From positions 744,001-808,000 of the forward strand of contig QUOL01000004.1 of assembly GCA_009761415.1 (NCBI GenBank): 64,000 nt of DNA. The letters run 5' to 3'. Every line of letters begins with the position of its first letter. The first letter of the stretch is position 1. The position numbers were made by a program, and so were the translations under genes. The notes under the pieces were generated by a model that was not told where the DNA came from, made no database searches, and worked only from the letters and a program-made list of their open reading frames with translations. Below are positions 1 to 15,569 of the stretch, piece after piece. Source of the DNA: Sarcomyxa edulis. Taxonomy: Eukaryota > Basidiomycota > Agaricomycetes > Agaricales > Mycenaceae.

Positions 1-158
1 AGACATATCTAGCCGATATCAGCTTGGATTAGATCCAAAAAATGCAAGAGATTGAGACCTAGAAAGAGAATGAAACGGAATGGAAACGTGGACGAGAGCC
101 GCAATCAATTGCAAAATCTAGTTCGGAAGTTACCGAACACCTCTCTTCACGATCCATC

Positions 159-1037
159 ATGGCGAGCTCGAGGTAAGACACAAAGTTGGCATTTACCTCA
201 TTGTTGGTCTGAAAAGTCGTCTCTGAATTCGTGGATAGCCGCCTTCTTCAGCTCGCGATTCCTCTTGTCAAAACTCACGGTTTTAGCCGTGAAGCTCTCG
301 CCCGGTCTGTACTAGCTCTACCAGTTCCTCACGCCGAACCTCTATCAGAGACATCCGTGTCGGCTCTCTTTGGACAAGGTGAAGATGCAAGAAGAACTCT
401 TATAAGTGCGTGGATGGACGATGGCCTTCAGCAAATGAATGCCGTGCAGTCTTCGCCAGTCACCGTGAAGAGTGTTCTTCACGCGAGACTGAAAAGAAAT
501 GAACCCGTATTGCAATACCTCCCAGAAGTAAGTCGTCGCCACATCTAAGCGCCTCAAATGATAACATAAATTGTTGTTTTTGAGGCCTTTGCTTTGCTGG
601 CTTCCCCAGCTTTGGGTATACCACCTCTTGACCCTTTGCCCGTCCTCAAACACGTCTCGAAAATTGCGCATCAAGTTTGTCGCATCACAGGGGACTCTTC
701 ATTGCATGTGTGTTACCTCTGAAAGCCCCAGGCTGTCTTCAGAAGCACTAACTTGTTGTCTCGACTTTCAGTTATCATGGTACGCTCGAAGAGCTGCTTT
801 GAGCGCAGCATATGGTGCAGCAGGTCAGTCAGCTCACTGCCGGCTGGTCCTCTTGACTTACTTCCCTCTCCAACAGAGCTACATCAACTTACCTCGCCAC
901 AAACAGCATATGCATTTCTGGACTCCCTTCTCGATACTTCGTCTGCTATGAAATCGTCCTTGGACGAAGCAGAGTTATTCGCTGGATACATCAAGAAAAG
1001 TTGGGAAGGCATCATTAAGAGTTCCGGTGCTTTCTAG
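159..1037 (+). CDS. COQ9: Ubiquinone biosynthesis protein COQ9, five exons
   Basis: COQ9 is a mitochondrial lipid-binding protein that supports COQ7 hydroxylase in coenzyme Q synthesis. Exons read as 159-172, 239-527, 585-707, 772-823 and 877-1037, giving about 212 residues with phases that join cleanly. The conserved core is visible: HGFSREAL near the N-terminus, LFGQGEDARRTLI, the motif SWYARRAALSAAYGAAE across the last intron, and the closing helix with KSWEGIIKSSG. The start at 159 is chosen because the four-codon first exon (MASS) joins in frame to SRLLQLAIPLV. No strong mitochondrial presequence is seen, so an upstream extension to the left of the window or in the first 158 bases is possible. 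Family assignment is firm; the exact N-terminus is less so. Confidence 0.88.
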
Positions 1038-1322
1038 CTCCCATTTGCACTGACTAGTTGTAGCCGCAAAAAATACCACAACGCGCTCAGATTTACTGAG
1101 GATACTCGGGCATGATATAATCTTATCCTTGGCTCCTTGTGTACTTGTACTTTTAGCGGACTTGCCATTGTTTTATGTTGGCCTGGAGTCTCTGAACTCG
1201 ATATGTTTCCGTCATATTTTCGCATGTTTTCATCACATGCATGTGTCCGAATTCGTCTTTTCGACTGCGTTTCCCTTCGCCTTCAGAACCTCACCTACGT
1301 TCCCGTGGTTCTTCTCCCTCTC

Positions 1323-1965
1323 ATGGCTGGCTTCATGACTCCTGATGTTCCGCGACCAAACTTCACCGCGGTCTACGCTGTGTTCTTAGACCGCCCGCTG
1401 TCTGTAGTTTTCCCTATCCTAGCAACGTCTGAAGGTTGCGAACGCGTCTGTCGTCTCTCAGCTCTTTGCACAGAATTCAAGCTTAACCAGCGAGACAATG
1501 TCGCTATCCCCGTCTCCAACCCTCTCGCTGACGCACATGTCCGCACTCTTCCCTCTGCTCCACTTGCTGCGACCGCAACCCTCCCTCGGCAGTTCTTTGA
1601 ACTCGTAGAGATGGTACCCATACTGTTCGGTGCAATCACCACGAAGGTGTCGCTCTCTGGTACTCTGACATGGGACGACAACGAAAAGGTTGCTTTGTAC
1701 GAAACGCGGTCCAACCAGGGAATTCTGGTCAGGAAACTCAGACGATTCGAAGAGGTGGTGGGTATGGACGGAAATAAGCAGACTAAGGTAGAGGAGACAA
1801 TTGAAGGCAGCTGTCCGGGGTGGATGAAGATGATAGTGCAGTCGGAAGCTCGCAAAGCACACAAGTGCGTGATCATATATTGAATGTGAATTCAGGGAGT
1901 TGAGCCCAGTTCCTTGACTTACTAGGATGCATATGGACCAATACCACACGCTCTTCGATACCTAG
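1323..1965 (+). CDS. Basidiomycete conserved protein, possible START/SRPBCC-like fold
   Basis: Two exons, 1323-1864 and 1926-1965, encode about 193 residues. The protein starts MAGFMTPDVPRPNF and ends with HMDQYHTLFDT after the spliced second exon; without splicing the frame would end at 1883. The middle has a long beta-strand-like stretch (TKVSLSGTLTWDDNEKVALYET) followed by a C-terminal helix (GWMKMIVQSEARKAH), an order resembling small lipid-binding START/Bet v1-like domains, with no catalytic motif. Similar uncharacterised proteins ending in HMD.YHTLF occur in mushrooms, from memory. It is transcribed in the same direction as COQ9, with 285 bp between. The function is unknown and the fold is inference. 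Confidence 0.65.
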
Positions 1966-2103
1966 GATCTCAGTCAAAGTAACGGGACGTGAGCCTGGTG
2001 CCTCCTCGTATACGCGTCTTTACAACGTGATGCCTTTTTGTACCGTGCATTTAAGTATACTGCATACATGCTTTAGGCTTCAAAGCTCATGTCACCCTCA
2101 ATC

Positions 2104-4117
<2,014 letters not shown>

Positions 4118-4851
4118 CCTGTTCAGAGACAATATAAGTGGGAGTGCACGTATGAATGTCATCCTTCATCATTTGAGGGGCATTAAATACCCATCACGAC
4201 ACAAGTCCGGCACAACGTCGCTGAAAAATTGGAAGCCCAAGTGAACATGTGAACTCGAACGCATACCACGGAACCACTTTTTGATTTGAATACGGTAGGC
4301 TTGTGGCATATAAGGTCTCAGACGTGGTCAGGGCATCCGTTATTCACGAGAAGATGGTGCTGCCACTGAATGAACCTTCGATACAAATTTAGTCGATGTG
4401 CGTCTTGGTTAAAACAACGGACTTACCACAATTCGGGCGTCACGATACAGTACAACCACAGTGAGGGAGAGAAAGAATGACGTTCCTTGGTGCTCGTGGG
4501 CCCAGCACTTGATCGCGGGTGAATTTCGGTAGGTGACGATGGTAGTCATTCGAGGATCGACGGGCCGCGTTCTTCTGATCTGACCAGCGTTGCATAGCGC
4601 GGTAGCAGGATATATTTCGGCTTACCAGCGACTTCAGAGGCGACTGTCAACCAATTGCTCTCCGGTACGAGTCAATAACAAGGCAAGGGTCCAGAGTTCG
4701 GGTTTAGCGAGTCGTAAGCGAAACTTGGATGATATTGAAGTAGAATGAGATCACACTGAGGATCCAAAGGCGGCCCTCTTCTGCTTCGATAGTATATCTA
4801 TTATGAAATGAAGACAATTCAGAGACCTGATAATCCCCCCGATTGAACACT
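4118..4851. other. Intergenic spacer between the two xylanase genes
   Basis: This 734-bp stretch holds the 5' flank of xylanase copy A and the 3' flank of copy B. I see no coding signature, tRNA-like arm or transposon end. It presumably carries the promoter of copy A, but no regulatory motif could be assigned with confidence. Confidence 0.6.
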
Positions 4852-6886
<2,035 letters not shown>

Positions 6887-7691
6887 CGTAATGGGTATGC
6901 GAAAAGATGAGGGTGAGAGGATGTCTGGGGATGCTCTAGGTACTCAGGTGAGTTATATACTCCGCTTCCGGCACTTCGTCGCTGGAAAACTGGAGGACTC
7001 TTGAGCATGTGAGCAGGTGGGCACGACGACCCAATGCATTCCAAGTATACATTACTGCATAGCGCTGGAGCTTCGAGGTCTGCGAGCGCGTCAACCTTTC
7101 AAGCGAAGCGAACATCAACGAACGGACATACGAGGAGCCAGCTGAACCCAATTTACAGCACGAGTTATTTTGAGTTTCTCGAATAAATCCCGGCACGTTC
7201 TATGACTTGGACCTGCTGGCACCAACTACCAACTTGAAGTCGTCGGCCAAATCTCGGTGTGAAGTCCACCGAAACTCGACAGATCAGAGAGGAATTAATC
7301 CGGACTATGGCGAGTCTGCGCAACTTGACAAGTGGAGGCCCGTCGAGCTTTGTTCCAGCTATCTGTGCTCCATGTTGTGGATGGCCCGGCCCCCTTTACG
7401 TTGCTAAGAATGGAAGTGGCGGTCCATGGAACGTTCATGTGCATGAGGAGCAATTCGTCGTTTTAGACTCTTTCTTCACGACGGTTGCAAAAAAAACCTG
7501 GCGGGGAGGCATAGCATCAAATCTTCTCAGAGAGGATATTTTCAGGATCAGAAAAGGACGTCACGTTGGCATTGTACAGCGGTAAATATTTGAACAGGAT
7601 AGATAGAATGACAAGGAGAATAAGAGAGAGTAGCAGGTGATGTAGGTAGACTTCAAAGACCGGAACGACCTCTTCTAGATCTTCGCGTTGT
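6887..7691. other. Gene-free 5' flank of xylanase copy B
   Basis: This stretch contains the putative promoter of the minus-strand xylanase copy B near 6890-7200. Open frames here (for example plus-strand 7259-7585) lack codon character and splice-compatible neighbours. Nothing else is recognised. Confidence 0.5.
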
Positions 7692-7956
7692 GTCATGAGC
7701 CCCAGCCGAAGCGGTGCCTCTACAAACGGAAAAACCTGTCCAAACGAGGAGGAACCAACCTTCGAAGAACCACCCAGCGCCCTTTGGCACTTTGGGTCAG
7801 TCTAGAGGACGGGAACGCGGACAAGGAGGCGGAAAAGCTTATACCGAGCCCGAACTTTTATGTCCGCAGATGTTTGTTCGAAGAAATAAAAAAAAATCGG
7901 AGGAGGTTTATAAGAGCTGGCGTGAGGGCAGGCTTGCCGGCGATGACCGGCGTTAG
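7692..7956 (+). pseudogene. Possible small protein gene with an apparent frameshift
   Basis: An ATG at about 7694 opens a protein-like frame (MSPSRSGASTNGKTCPNEEEP.., then FEEPPSALWHFG) that hits a stop near 7800. The next frame continues with convincing composition (GQSRGRERGQGGGKAYTEPEL.., then RRNKKKSEEVYKSWREG) to a stop at 7956. Read across the break it would be about 86 residues. I see no intron of plausible size that reconciles the frames, so this is either a broken small gene, a sequencing indel, or two chance frames. It lies just upstream of the PEX11-family gene. No family is recognised. Confidence 0.3.
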
Positions 7957-8080
7957 CCGACGGACTGGTCGGCGCAACTTCAAGTTATCACAAGCTGGTC
8001 TGCTGCAGGCGACGACACCGGCATGGTTTTCAGTGTATCCTGCTCTTGAACCTCCATTCAACACTACTGCCAGCTCAATC

Positions 8081-9314
8081 ATGTCTCGTGTGTCAAAACC
8101 CCTCAATTTAGCGCGTCTCAATGACTTGATTCTCGGCTCTTTTGCTTATATTCCACCCTCGGAGACTGTGGATCATCTTGTGAGATATCTCGGGACATGG
8201 AGTGGCAGCGAGTTGCGTGTCTGTTTGTATTCTGCTGTCAACCCCAGGTGTACTGAACTCGTACAATTATAGCAAATTCTTTATGGTCAGTCTATGCATT
8301 GCATGTGCATGTGAGCCAAAACCCACCGGACCTCGTTCCAATAGATTATCCAATATGCTATCAAGTTAATTGTCCCACTCTTGAACCTTCGTGCTCGCCT
8401 TCAACACAGAGCTGGTCTGCGAAAGGATTCGATCAGCAGAGCTGCTGAGGGCTATGCGAAACTTGGAAGTATCATTGGGGATTCCAGGACACTGTGGCGG
8501 ATATGGGGTAAGCGCCTCAGATTTTAAGGGAAACTAGACTCACCAATACGTTTGAATCAGGGCTCCTGCCCATTCTACAATGGCTCATTTCTCTCGAGCG
8601 CAATCCTCAGCCGACTCGCGCATTACTCACGATTGAACGTCTCCAAGGGTGGAGTATGCTCGCGTATTATCCGCTAGAGCACATATATTACTTGTGCTCT
8701 CACGGCATCGTCTCCCCGACTATACCCTCTCCTATCTCGTTACTCTCGTCTTCGTCGATCTCGAAACATATCAAGCTGAACCCGGATGCACTGGGCATGT
8801 GGTCCTGCCGGTTCTGGGCGGTGTATGTAGCGTTGCAGTTCGCTCATCTCAGAGAAGATAGGTTACTGTTACAACAAAGGCAGCGCAGTCTACGCAAAGC
8901 GAAAGGCACCGCCTCGGCTGCTGCCGAGAAACAAGAGCTTCATCAAAGGTGGGACGCCTATTGGAATGAAATCGTTGTTAATTTGGGGTATCTACCCCTA
9001 ACTATTCATTGGTGTGTTCATGTGCCCTTTCATATCAGTGCTTCGTGTGATTCTACCGTTACGTTACTCTCTCTCGCAGGTCTTTGGAGAAAGGCCTATT
9101 CAAAAATGAGGTGCAGTACTACATCACGCCTCGCCTCACTTTCCACCATTGACTTTGGTCACTTATCACACAGGCATGGGTTGGCGTGTTCGGTCTAATC
9201 GCTGCCGTTGCATCGTTCAGAAGCGGGTGGAAGGCTACAGCATTACCGGTAGCCTCACCTCCAGATGCCACGGAGACCGTGGAGCCTAAAGAAACCCGAC
9301 ATACCCAAGATTAG
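8081..9314 (+). CDS. Peroxisomal membrane protein, PEX11 family
   Basis: PEX11 proteins elongate and divide peroxisomes. Translation starts MSRVSKPLNLARLNDLIL and includes the family pattern VDHLVRYLGTWSGSDKFFMIIQYAIK, LRARLQHRAGLR, SIIGDSRTLWRIWGLLPILQWL, and a later helix WDAYWNEIVVNLGYLPLTIHWSLEKGLF, ending AWVGVFGLIAAVASFRSGW plus a short hydrophilic tail. Splices are inferred at GSD|KFFM|IIQ, RIWG|LLP, HW|SLEKG and KNE|AWVG; one exon of about 13 nt is very small. The C-terminal half resembles the PEX11C/PEX11-gamma-like fungal group. Upstream in-frame sequence from 7688 is probably leader. Confident at family level only. Confidence 0.82.
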
Positions 9315-12278
9315 CTTCTGCTAGTTGTGTCTGTAAGAGGATACCCAATTTCATTCTGTTTACGATGTCCGAAAACATCGATGAATATCTTCCGGCACTG
9401 TCGTTGTGTGCACTTCCCTCAGCCTCAGCGTCTTGAGTGACAAAACATATCTGATGGATACGTGTCAGCATCGTCAGGAATGACGGTACGTTCTCGCGCT
9501 TATTCGGTCCCGCACTTACGCAGCTAATAATTTCCTTGTTCACTGAAGAACTCCTAACTGCCCAACCGGATGCAGTTGCCTGTGCGTTGTCGTCAAAATT
9601 TGGCAATGTCTTTTCTAGATGCGATATACTCGTGCGGGCCGTGTGGCATTCCTTCCCAAGTCTCGCCCCAAGCCGTCGGGATGGGAATATCAACAACGTT
9701 TTCTTCGTAGCACCTCTGCGGCGTGCGCCACCCAGTAATGAAATGATGGTGGAGGTGCTGGTGTGTTCTTCGCTCACTAACTGCGGCGGCCGCTGAACGT
9801 GAGCCTTATCTGTATTGAACTCGATGAGGACGACTCTTTGTAATCTCTCAGATGGTGTTTATCGATGGCATCGGACTCAAAAGGCTGATACTATGTCCTT
9901 TTCGATACGGTTCTAGGGTCCTTGCTATGTTGTGGCTATATCCGAAGACCGTCAACCAAACCACAGGCGTGTTGTAGCGCTAGGAGATGCACGAAAGAGT
10001 TGTACGCCTCCATACGTTTGACCAACCCACATTGCTCCGTCTTCATTACCAATGAACGCCGCAAGAAAGGGGTGATAACGTATTCCGGAACGGCTAGAAT
10101 ATACCTAGGTAACGTCTGACCTTGATATATCAGACGGATGCGCATGCTAGGACAGCAGTACTAGTAATGCACTGCCTGTCGAGAGCTGCCACAACACAGA
10201 AACTCGAAATGATGACAGAGATAATAAATTGTTGGACACCGAGGATAGTATCAATCTAGATTCACCCACAGATGGATGATAAGGGGCGGGTGTTGACTCT
10301 GGGTGAGCGCTCTGTACATCATGATGTTCAAGTCTTGCCGTACTGACCATACTCTAACTGTAGGTGCTCATTAAAATTTTCGATGATTGAGTGTGTGTAT
10401 GTACACGAGAGACGCTACGATGCGACAAAGTAATATACACCGACATTGTTGGGGATCTGATCTTCCCATTGAAAAGCGCTCGACGTGTAATACAACTTGA
10501 ATACAACGAATTGACAACGATCGATGCTAAATTCGAATTGCAAGGCGCGCTTGTTGACACGGTATTTGGTGGACAGGTCACTGCCAAATACACATCTACT
10601 CTAACACAGCCACATGCGCGAAAAAAATATCGCAGCGAGTCAAAGTCCTGCACACTGGGGGGTGTCATAGATCAATCAGAGCTCAGCCACGAAGGAATCG
10701 GAACTTAAGAGGGACGAGACACACCAGTGTAGCAAGTATATGCGGGGCAACGCTTTGCCGTAGACAGAATCAAAATTAGACAAGTGATGCGCAGGTTCGG
10801 ATGAGGGGAGTAGAAACGTCCATCAGTCGAGTTGTCGTATGGACAGTATAGTATTTGGAAGGTGTTGTTTCGTGACTGTTAACGAGTACAATGGTCAGCG
10901 GAGAGAAGTTTTGTTCAGAGAAGACGAAAAAAAGAATAGGAAGCAACGCGAGAAGTCTTCGTGACGAAGTACGGCAAAATCTAGGGTAGACTGGAGGTGT
11001 GCGTGGGGTTCATAGGCTGACGGAAGGAACTGGTTTGGCGATGGATACTACTATATGGAATAAATGATTGTCTGACCGCGATGGACACTGGAAGATTGAT
11101 GGTGCTTATGCTGGCACTAGAGGCTGAAAGTCCTTGTAAAGGCAGTCGAGGGTCATCGATCGTTGTCCCCATACGGAATCATCAGTGAACTCATCATGGT
11201 TGTCGTCTTGATCAGAAAATAAGCGTGACCGACACCAGGGGACAAAGAGAAGTGCATAAATGGATTGTTCACACAGCGACCCACGATAATTATCAAGGGG
11301 CACCATCCGAGGGGACCGACAGCCCATAATGGGATATCGAGAAGCTCAGGAGTGACTTTTGCCATCCGTGCCCCGCGCACCAGAAACTCCGTCCATGTTC
11401 TTGACCATAAAGTGGGCGCATAAACATTTGGTCCGAGAACTGACCCCCTCGATCGGTTGGTGGAATCGAAGACCCAGTTATTTGGTGAGTTCTGAGTGAT
11501 TATGACTCTGCGAAAGGTCAAAGGTTCGCGGGATATTCAGAAATGAGGGACATACTTACCTACATAGCAAGTCAGAGTGACGGGCCGGTGGATTGAGAGC
11601 GGATTGAGAACAGAGTCGTATGGAGAGTATCGTCCGACGTCGCGCACGTAGCATGCAGCATTAGCGACTCTCGAAGTCAGGTTCGACGGGAGAGATCTTT
11701 GCGCGGGACTCAGGATGGATCAGAGCTGACGTTAAGCGCTAGACATCGGATACAACGCTATATACAGTCCTCGTGCATCGTGTAGGTCCACGGTGGTGCC
11801 CTAGTAGTACACGTGTAGTTTATCAGCATCATCGAGTGCGGGCATGCCACGCACCACAGAAGGTCCAGAAGGGTCCAGCCTGAGGCCTGAGAGGTTCGAA
11901 GCAGGATATTCCATAATCGCGTCACAAACACGAGCAATATGTTGAAGTAAAAGTCGCTGAGGAAGAGAGAACCTGCCAAGTAACGGGACTCCGAGTTGGC
12001 CGCTGTCCGCCGCTGTTCCTCGATGTTCCGAGTCAGCTTGAGGTACTGTCCCTCAATGTGAACCGTTCATCAGGTGGTTCTTGATTCAGCACAAGGACAG
12101 ATACTTCTGCTAAGTGAATAAACCATGGATGGTGTTAGCAAGTCGCAAATTATGAGTTTTTCGGAGAGCCTGACGGTGAAGATATTAGAGTTGCCATCGA
12201 ATGAATGTTGAGTCGATCATATTCGAATCGGAGTCGGAGCTCATAATGAAATCGGAGACTCGGAGCTTTAATTAATTG
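9315..12278. other. Gene-poor interval of about 3 kb
   Basis: Several open frames occur but none shows a recognised domain. A minus-strand frame at 9286-9777 runs 163 codons and extends further upstream without an ATG. Minus-strand frames near 11153-11521 and 11758-12060 look protein-like and are listed separately. No transposase, terminal repeat or RNA gene was recognised. Confidence 0.4.
11153..12060 (-). other. Unassigned coding-like segments, possible broken gene
   Basis: Three minus-strand stretches have coding-like composition: one around 12060-11758 (GQYLKLTRNIEEQRRTAANS.. followed by a hydrophobic segment FYFNILLVFVTRLWNILL), one near 11690-11570 (RDVGRYSPYDSVLNPLS.. TLTCYVG), and one at 11521-11153 (NWVFDSTNRSRG.. 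PLWAVGPLGWCPLIIIVG). A good GTAAGT donor follows TLTCYVG, but the next acceptor does not restore the frame. This suggests either an unusual gene structure or a decaying gene, perhaps for a membrane protein. No family is recognised. Confidence 0.25.
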
Positions 12279-12296
12279 ACGCGTTGCGTAACGCGT
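12279..12296. promoter_or_regulatory. Paired ACGCGT (MCB-like) boxes upstream of the RFC gene
   Basis: Two perfect ACGCGT hexamers lie at 12279-12284 and 12291-12296, spaced 12 bp start to start, about 100 bp before the RFC start codon at 12391. ACGCGT is the MluI cell-cycle box bound by MBF in yeasts, and DNA replication genes are its classic targets. Function here is inferred from motif and position. Confidence 0.6.
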
Positions 12297-12390
12297 CGCG
12301 ACTGTCACACCACCGACGTTCCAACTTCCGACCTCCATCTATCCTCCATCTGCCCAGTGCACAACTCAAAGTAATAACCTTGAATACAAA

Positions 12391-14221
12391 ATGTCTTTAT
12401 GGGTTGATCAGGTATTCAATATTCTTCTTTATGGAGTTCATAGCCTTGACACAACCTTCAGTTTCGTCCGCGAGCGCTTGATGACCTTCACTACCACAAA
12501 GGCCTCTCTGCACGCCTCAAATCTCTCGTGAGTAGTCTCAACGCGTTAGAGTGTCAAAAAAACTTAATTATCATAACAGGCAGCCTCCGGCGACTTCCCT
12601 CACATGCTTTTTTACGGCCCATCAGGCGCAGGCAAAAAGACACGCATAACATGCACTCTACGAGAGCTCTTTGGTCCTGGTGTTGAAAAGGTAGTGACGA
12701 GTCCATCTCCAACCTCTTTACATGCAGAATCTACTCATTGACGGGGACATAGCTGAAAATCGATCAACGAGTATTCCTGTCGCCGTCAAAACGAAAATTG
12801 GAAGTCAATATTGTGCAGAGCAATTTTCATATTGAGATTACGCCAAGGTGCGCTTTTCGTCTTGTATATCTCTCAGACAATGGATTGATTAGTTGTACGA
12901 TTCATTCCGCTCTCATAGTGAGGCTGGTAATTATGACCGAGTTGTCATTCAAGAGCTCCTCAAAGAAATCGCGCAGACACAGCAGGTAGATCTTAGTGCA
13001 AAACAGAGATTCAAAGGTGCGCATTCGATGCTTGTATCATTCCTGTCTTCACGTAGCCTTATCCTTACAAACTTGTGATTACCAGTGGTCATCATAAATG
13101 AAGCCGACTCCCTTTCGCGAGACGCACAGGCTGCTCTTCGTCGTACTATGGAGAAATATATGTCCAACATGCGTATCATACTCTGTGCGAATTCCACTAG
13201 TCGTTTGATTGCTCCTATCAAGAGTCGGTGTCTGTTAATGAGAGTTGCCGCACCTGGGTCCGAGGAAGTGCGTCGAGTCCTTCCATACAATATCATGTAT
13301 ATTCAAACCTCCAAACCTCCTCACATCTTCAATTTCAGATGCACACGGTCCTTCAATTTGTCGCAAAGCGTGCAGGATTTGATCTTCCACCAGAAGCGGC
13401 CTCAGAGATTATAGATGATTCAGGCGGAAATCTGCGAAAGGCGATATTGGTCCTCGAGGCGCTGAAGATGCAATCGTGAGTTTGACCATTCATTCCTCTT
13501 CTAGATGTCATATTCATCGCAACCAATCACATAGGCCGGACCTCTCTGGACCACTAACGATTGCCAAACCAGACTGGGAAACATACTGCCACAAAGTTGC
13601 AGACCTCATCGTGAGCGAACAGTCTCCAGCGCGCGTCATGGAGGTCCGGGGGAAATTTTATGAGTTGTTGACTCATTGTATACCACCGACTGTCATTCTC
13701 AAGGTAAAAACAACTATCAACTGTCTTCGTCGGCCGAAATTGCTGACCCCAATTCTTTTGGTGACTTGACTCTTCACAGACGGTAGCGGAACGTGTTGTG
13801 GAAAGGGTGGACGAGAGTGTCAAAGCGGATATCATGCACTGGGCGGCTATCTATGTAGGTGACCTCCCCTTCATTTACCTTTCACATTCACCCTATTACT
13901 CTTTACCTGTACTGATAAGCTCCCCTCCGCGGACTTTAGGAAGTACGAATGCGTATAGGAAGTAAGAAAATCTATCACCTCGAGGCGTGGGTGGTGAAGG
14001 TAATGAGCCTCTACAAGGTTAGTCCGCCCACTTTGCCCATCGGGTTGGTTTCCTTTGTACCAATGGTGGTTCTTTGGGGGTCACGAGTCTCGCTTACTTG
14101 ATTCGCGGAATCAACCCTTTTTTTTGTCTTGTGGATTCTTACTGGTCCGATGGAAAGAGCTGACGTTTGTTTTATGATGCAGCATTTCCTATTCGACATC
14201 GATATGTCAGGCTTCGACTAG
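12391..14221 (+). CDS. RFC5: Replication factor C small subunit (yeast Rfc5 / human RFC3 type)
   Basis: A clamp-loader subunit that helps load PCNA at primer ends and in checkpoint complexes. The start MSLWVDQ (12391-12411) splices to [19 protein letters not shown] at 12462, as in human RFC3. Walker A is [10 protein letters not shown]; the Walker B region reads [26 protein letters not shown] in place of a canonical DEAD box, and the SRC motif ([12 protein letters not shown]) is present. The C-terminal collar includes [16 protein letters not shown] and [23 protein letters not shown]. About eight exons; the last is 13 codons ending SGFD. Subtype is set by the N-terminus and the GKKT P-loop. MCB-like boxes lie upstream. 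Yeast Rfc5 naming is used. Confidence 0.9.
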
Positions 14222-14503
14222 TCACACCCGGTGTCTTCCCTTTGATTTGTAGGCTAGGGTTGTGGCGAAGTACCAGTCTCTAAGCAATGATAGGCGGGCG
14301 AACTACGAAGGCGGGTGCAGTTCAAAACGAGAATGATCGTCGGGGTGAACATGCATGTCTATGGGTTATTAGATTATCCCTATAGCGATGTCTCACATCC
14401 GAATGATAGACGTTTACAGTTGGCTATTGGTCCCATAGGCATCACGATGTAGGAATATATCGAGACTCGAAGATCATCGATAGTGTAAGGGTCACTCGCC
14501 GAG

Positions 14504-15473
14504 TTACAGGTCCTGCAACGGCTTTTCACCATCGGGTGAAGCAGTAATTTGATACTCTTCTTCGATAGAACGGAGGAAATTGAGTAGCTATGTGGCGGCC
14601 AATGAATATCAGCCTGAGATCCGAAGGAGCACGGGAATCATCGGAGGGGCACGCACCACTTGATGTCTTTTCTCACCCAGCAGCCTACCTGGTGCGGTTT
14701 TGAGACGATCCTTGATGTGGATAAGCTTATCATGGAAGTGCTGTATCGCTGAGACGGACTCAGACGGATCGCCGTGAGGGGTGTGTAAGGGGCTGCAATG
14801 ATTGACGAGATGAGAATGGGGTTGGTCCCGAATAATCAGGAAATGTGTACTTATTGGTGACGGTGGTGTATGCCGCACAACGCATGATGCCTATATGGCG
14901 TCAAGGATGTTTAATAATGATAGCAAGAGCTATACTTCAAGTCCATACTTACCAAAAGCACCTATAGCATCCAACCGATCAGCGTCCTGCACGCAATGTA
15001 GTTCCACGCAATTGGCGTGCCATTCCCCCAGCGAACCAGTTTCTCTGCGTTTCTTTTCGGTGCTCCAGGATACGTTATCTATTATATTGGTTATCTGATA
15101 CGCACGACCATCTCGGATGAGGTCTACTCCGTGGGCTGAAGCCATTGCTTCGAAGAAAGGAAGAAAGAACGCGTAAGGATTTGCTGCTTCGGCGGGAGAA
15201 ACATATTTTTTGTCCAGAACATCATGCAAGAGGGCAGCGAGTTCCACGGTAAGTAGGTCAGGTTTCGGTATCGAGTCGACCTGTTGGGCCAGGGCAAGAG
15301 CAGTCCGTCGAACGCGTTCAACTGCGAAATTCGACGCGTTTTTTCTTTCCGGTGAAAATGGAGGAAAACATACCATGAAACCTGTCATGAGATGGGTCGT
15401 ATCGAGCCATTGTTTCGACCATAAGACTCTCAGCAGCGTCTATGACTGCCTTTTCTTGCGTCGTTGGATACAT
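14504..15473 (-). CDS. HD-domain metal-dependent phosphohydrolase
   Basis: Soluble HD-superfamily hydrolase, usually acting on nucleotides or other phosphoesters, substrate unknown. The start MYPTTQEKAVIDAAESLM leads to DPSHDRFH spliced to VERVRRTALALAQQ. Metal-ligand motifs are the first His in that stretch, LLHDVLDKKY, and VQDADRLDAIGAFG. A further conserved C-terminal segment HFHDKLIHIKDRLKTAPGR is followed by EKRHQVLLNFLRSIEEEYQI and the end PLQDL. This pattern matches the YedJ/YpgQ-like HD group. It faces the ZIP transporter gene across only 96 bp, so the two likely share a promoter region, and it is convergent with RFC5. Confidence 0.82.
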
Positions 15474-15569
15474 TCGAGGTTTTGCAGACTGCGGGTGGAA
15501 TAAACGCTCTCAAGTTGTGATGCGCCCGATCGGACGTTTCCGTCCATCCTCTCTTGTCCTCTCGCTGTC
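15474..15569. promoter_or_regulatory. Divergent promoter between HD hydrolase and ZIP transporter
   Basis: The two start codons lie 96 bp apart on opposite strands, so this short stretch must hold both core promoters or leaders. It contains pyrimidine-rich sequence before the ZIP start. No specific factor site could be assigned. Confidence 0.45.

Noticed and set aside
1373..1949. Two minus-strand frames of about 165 codons
   Set aside because: They are antisense to the START-like gene, which has better codon composition and a clean splice.
9286..9777. Minus-strand frame of 163 codons next to PEX11
   Set aside because: It overlaps the PEX11 3' end, starts at a GTG, and I found no recognisable domain or upstream exon; left as unassigned.
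10391..10708. Plus-strand frame of 105 codons
   Set aside because: No recognised family, no introns and no neighbouring exons; composition is not convincing.
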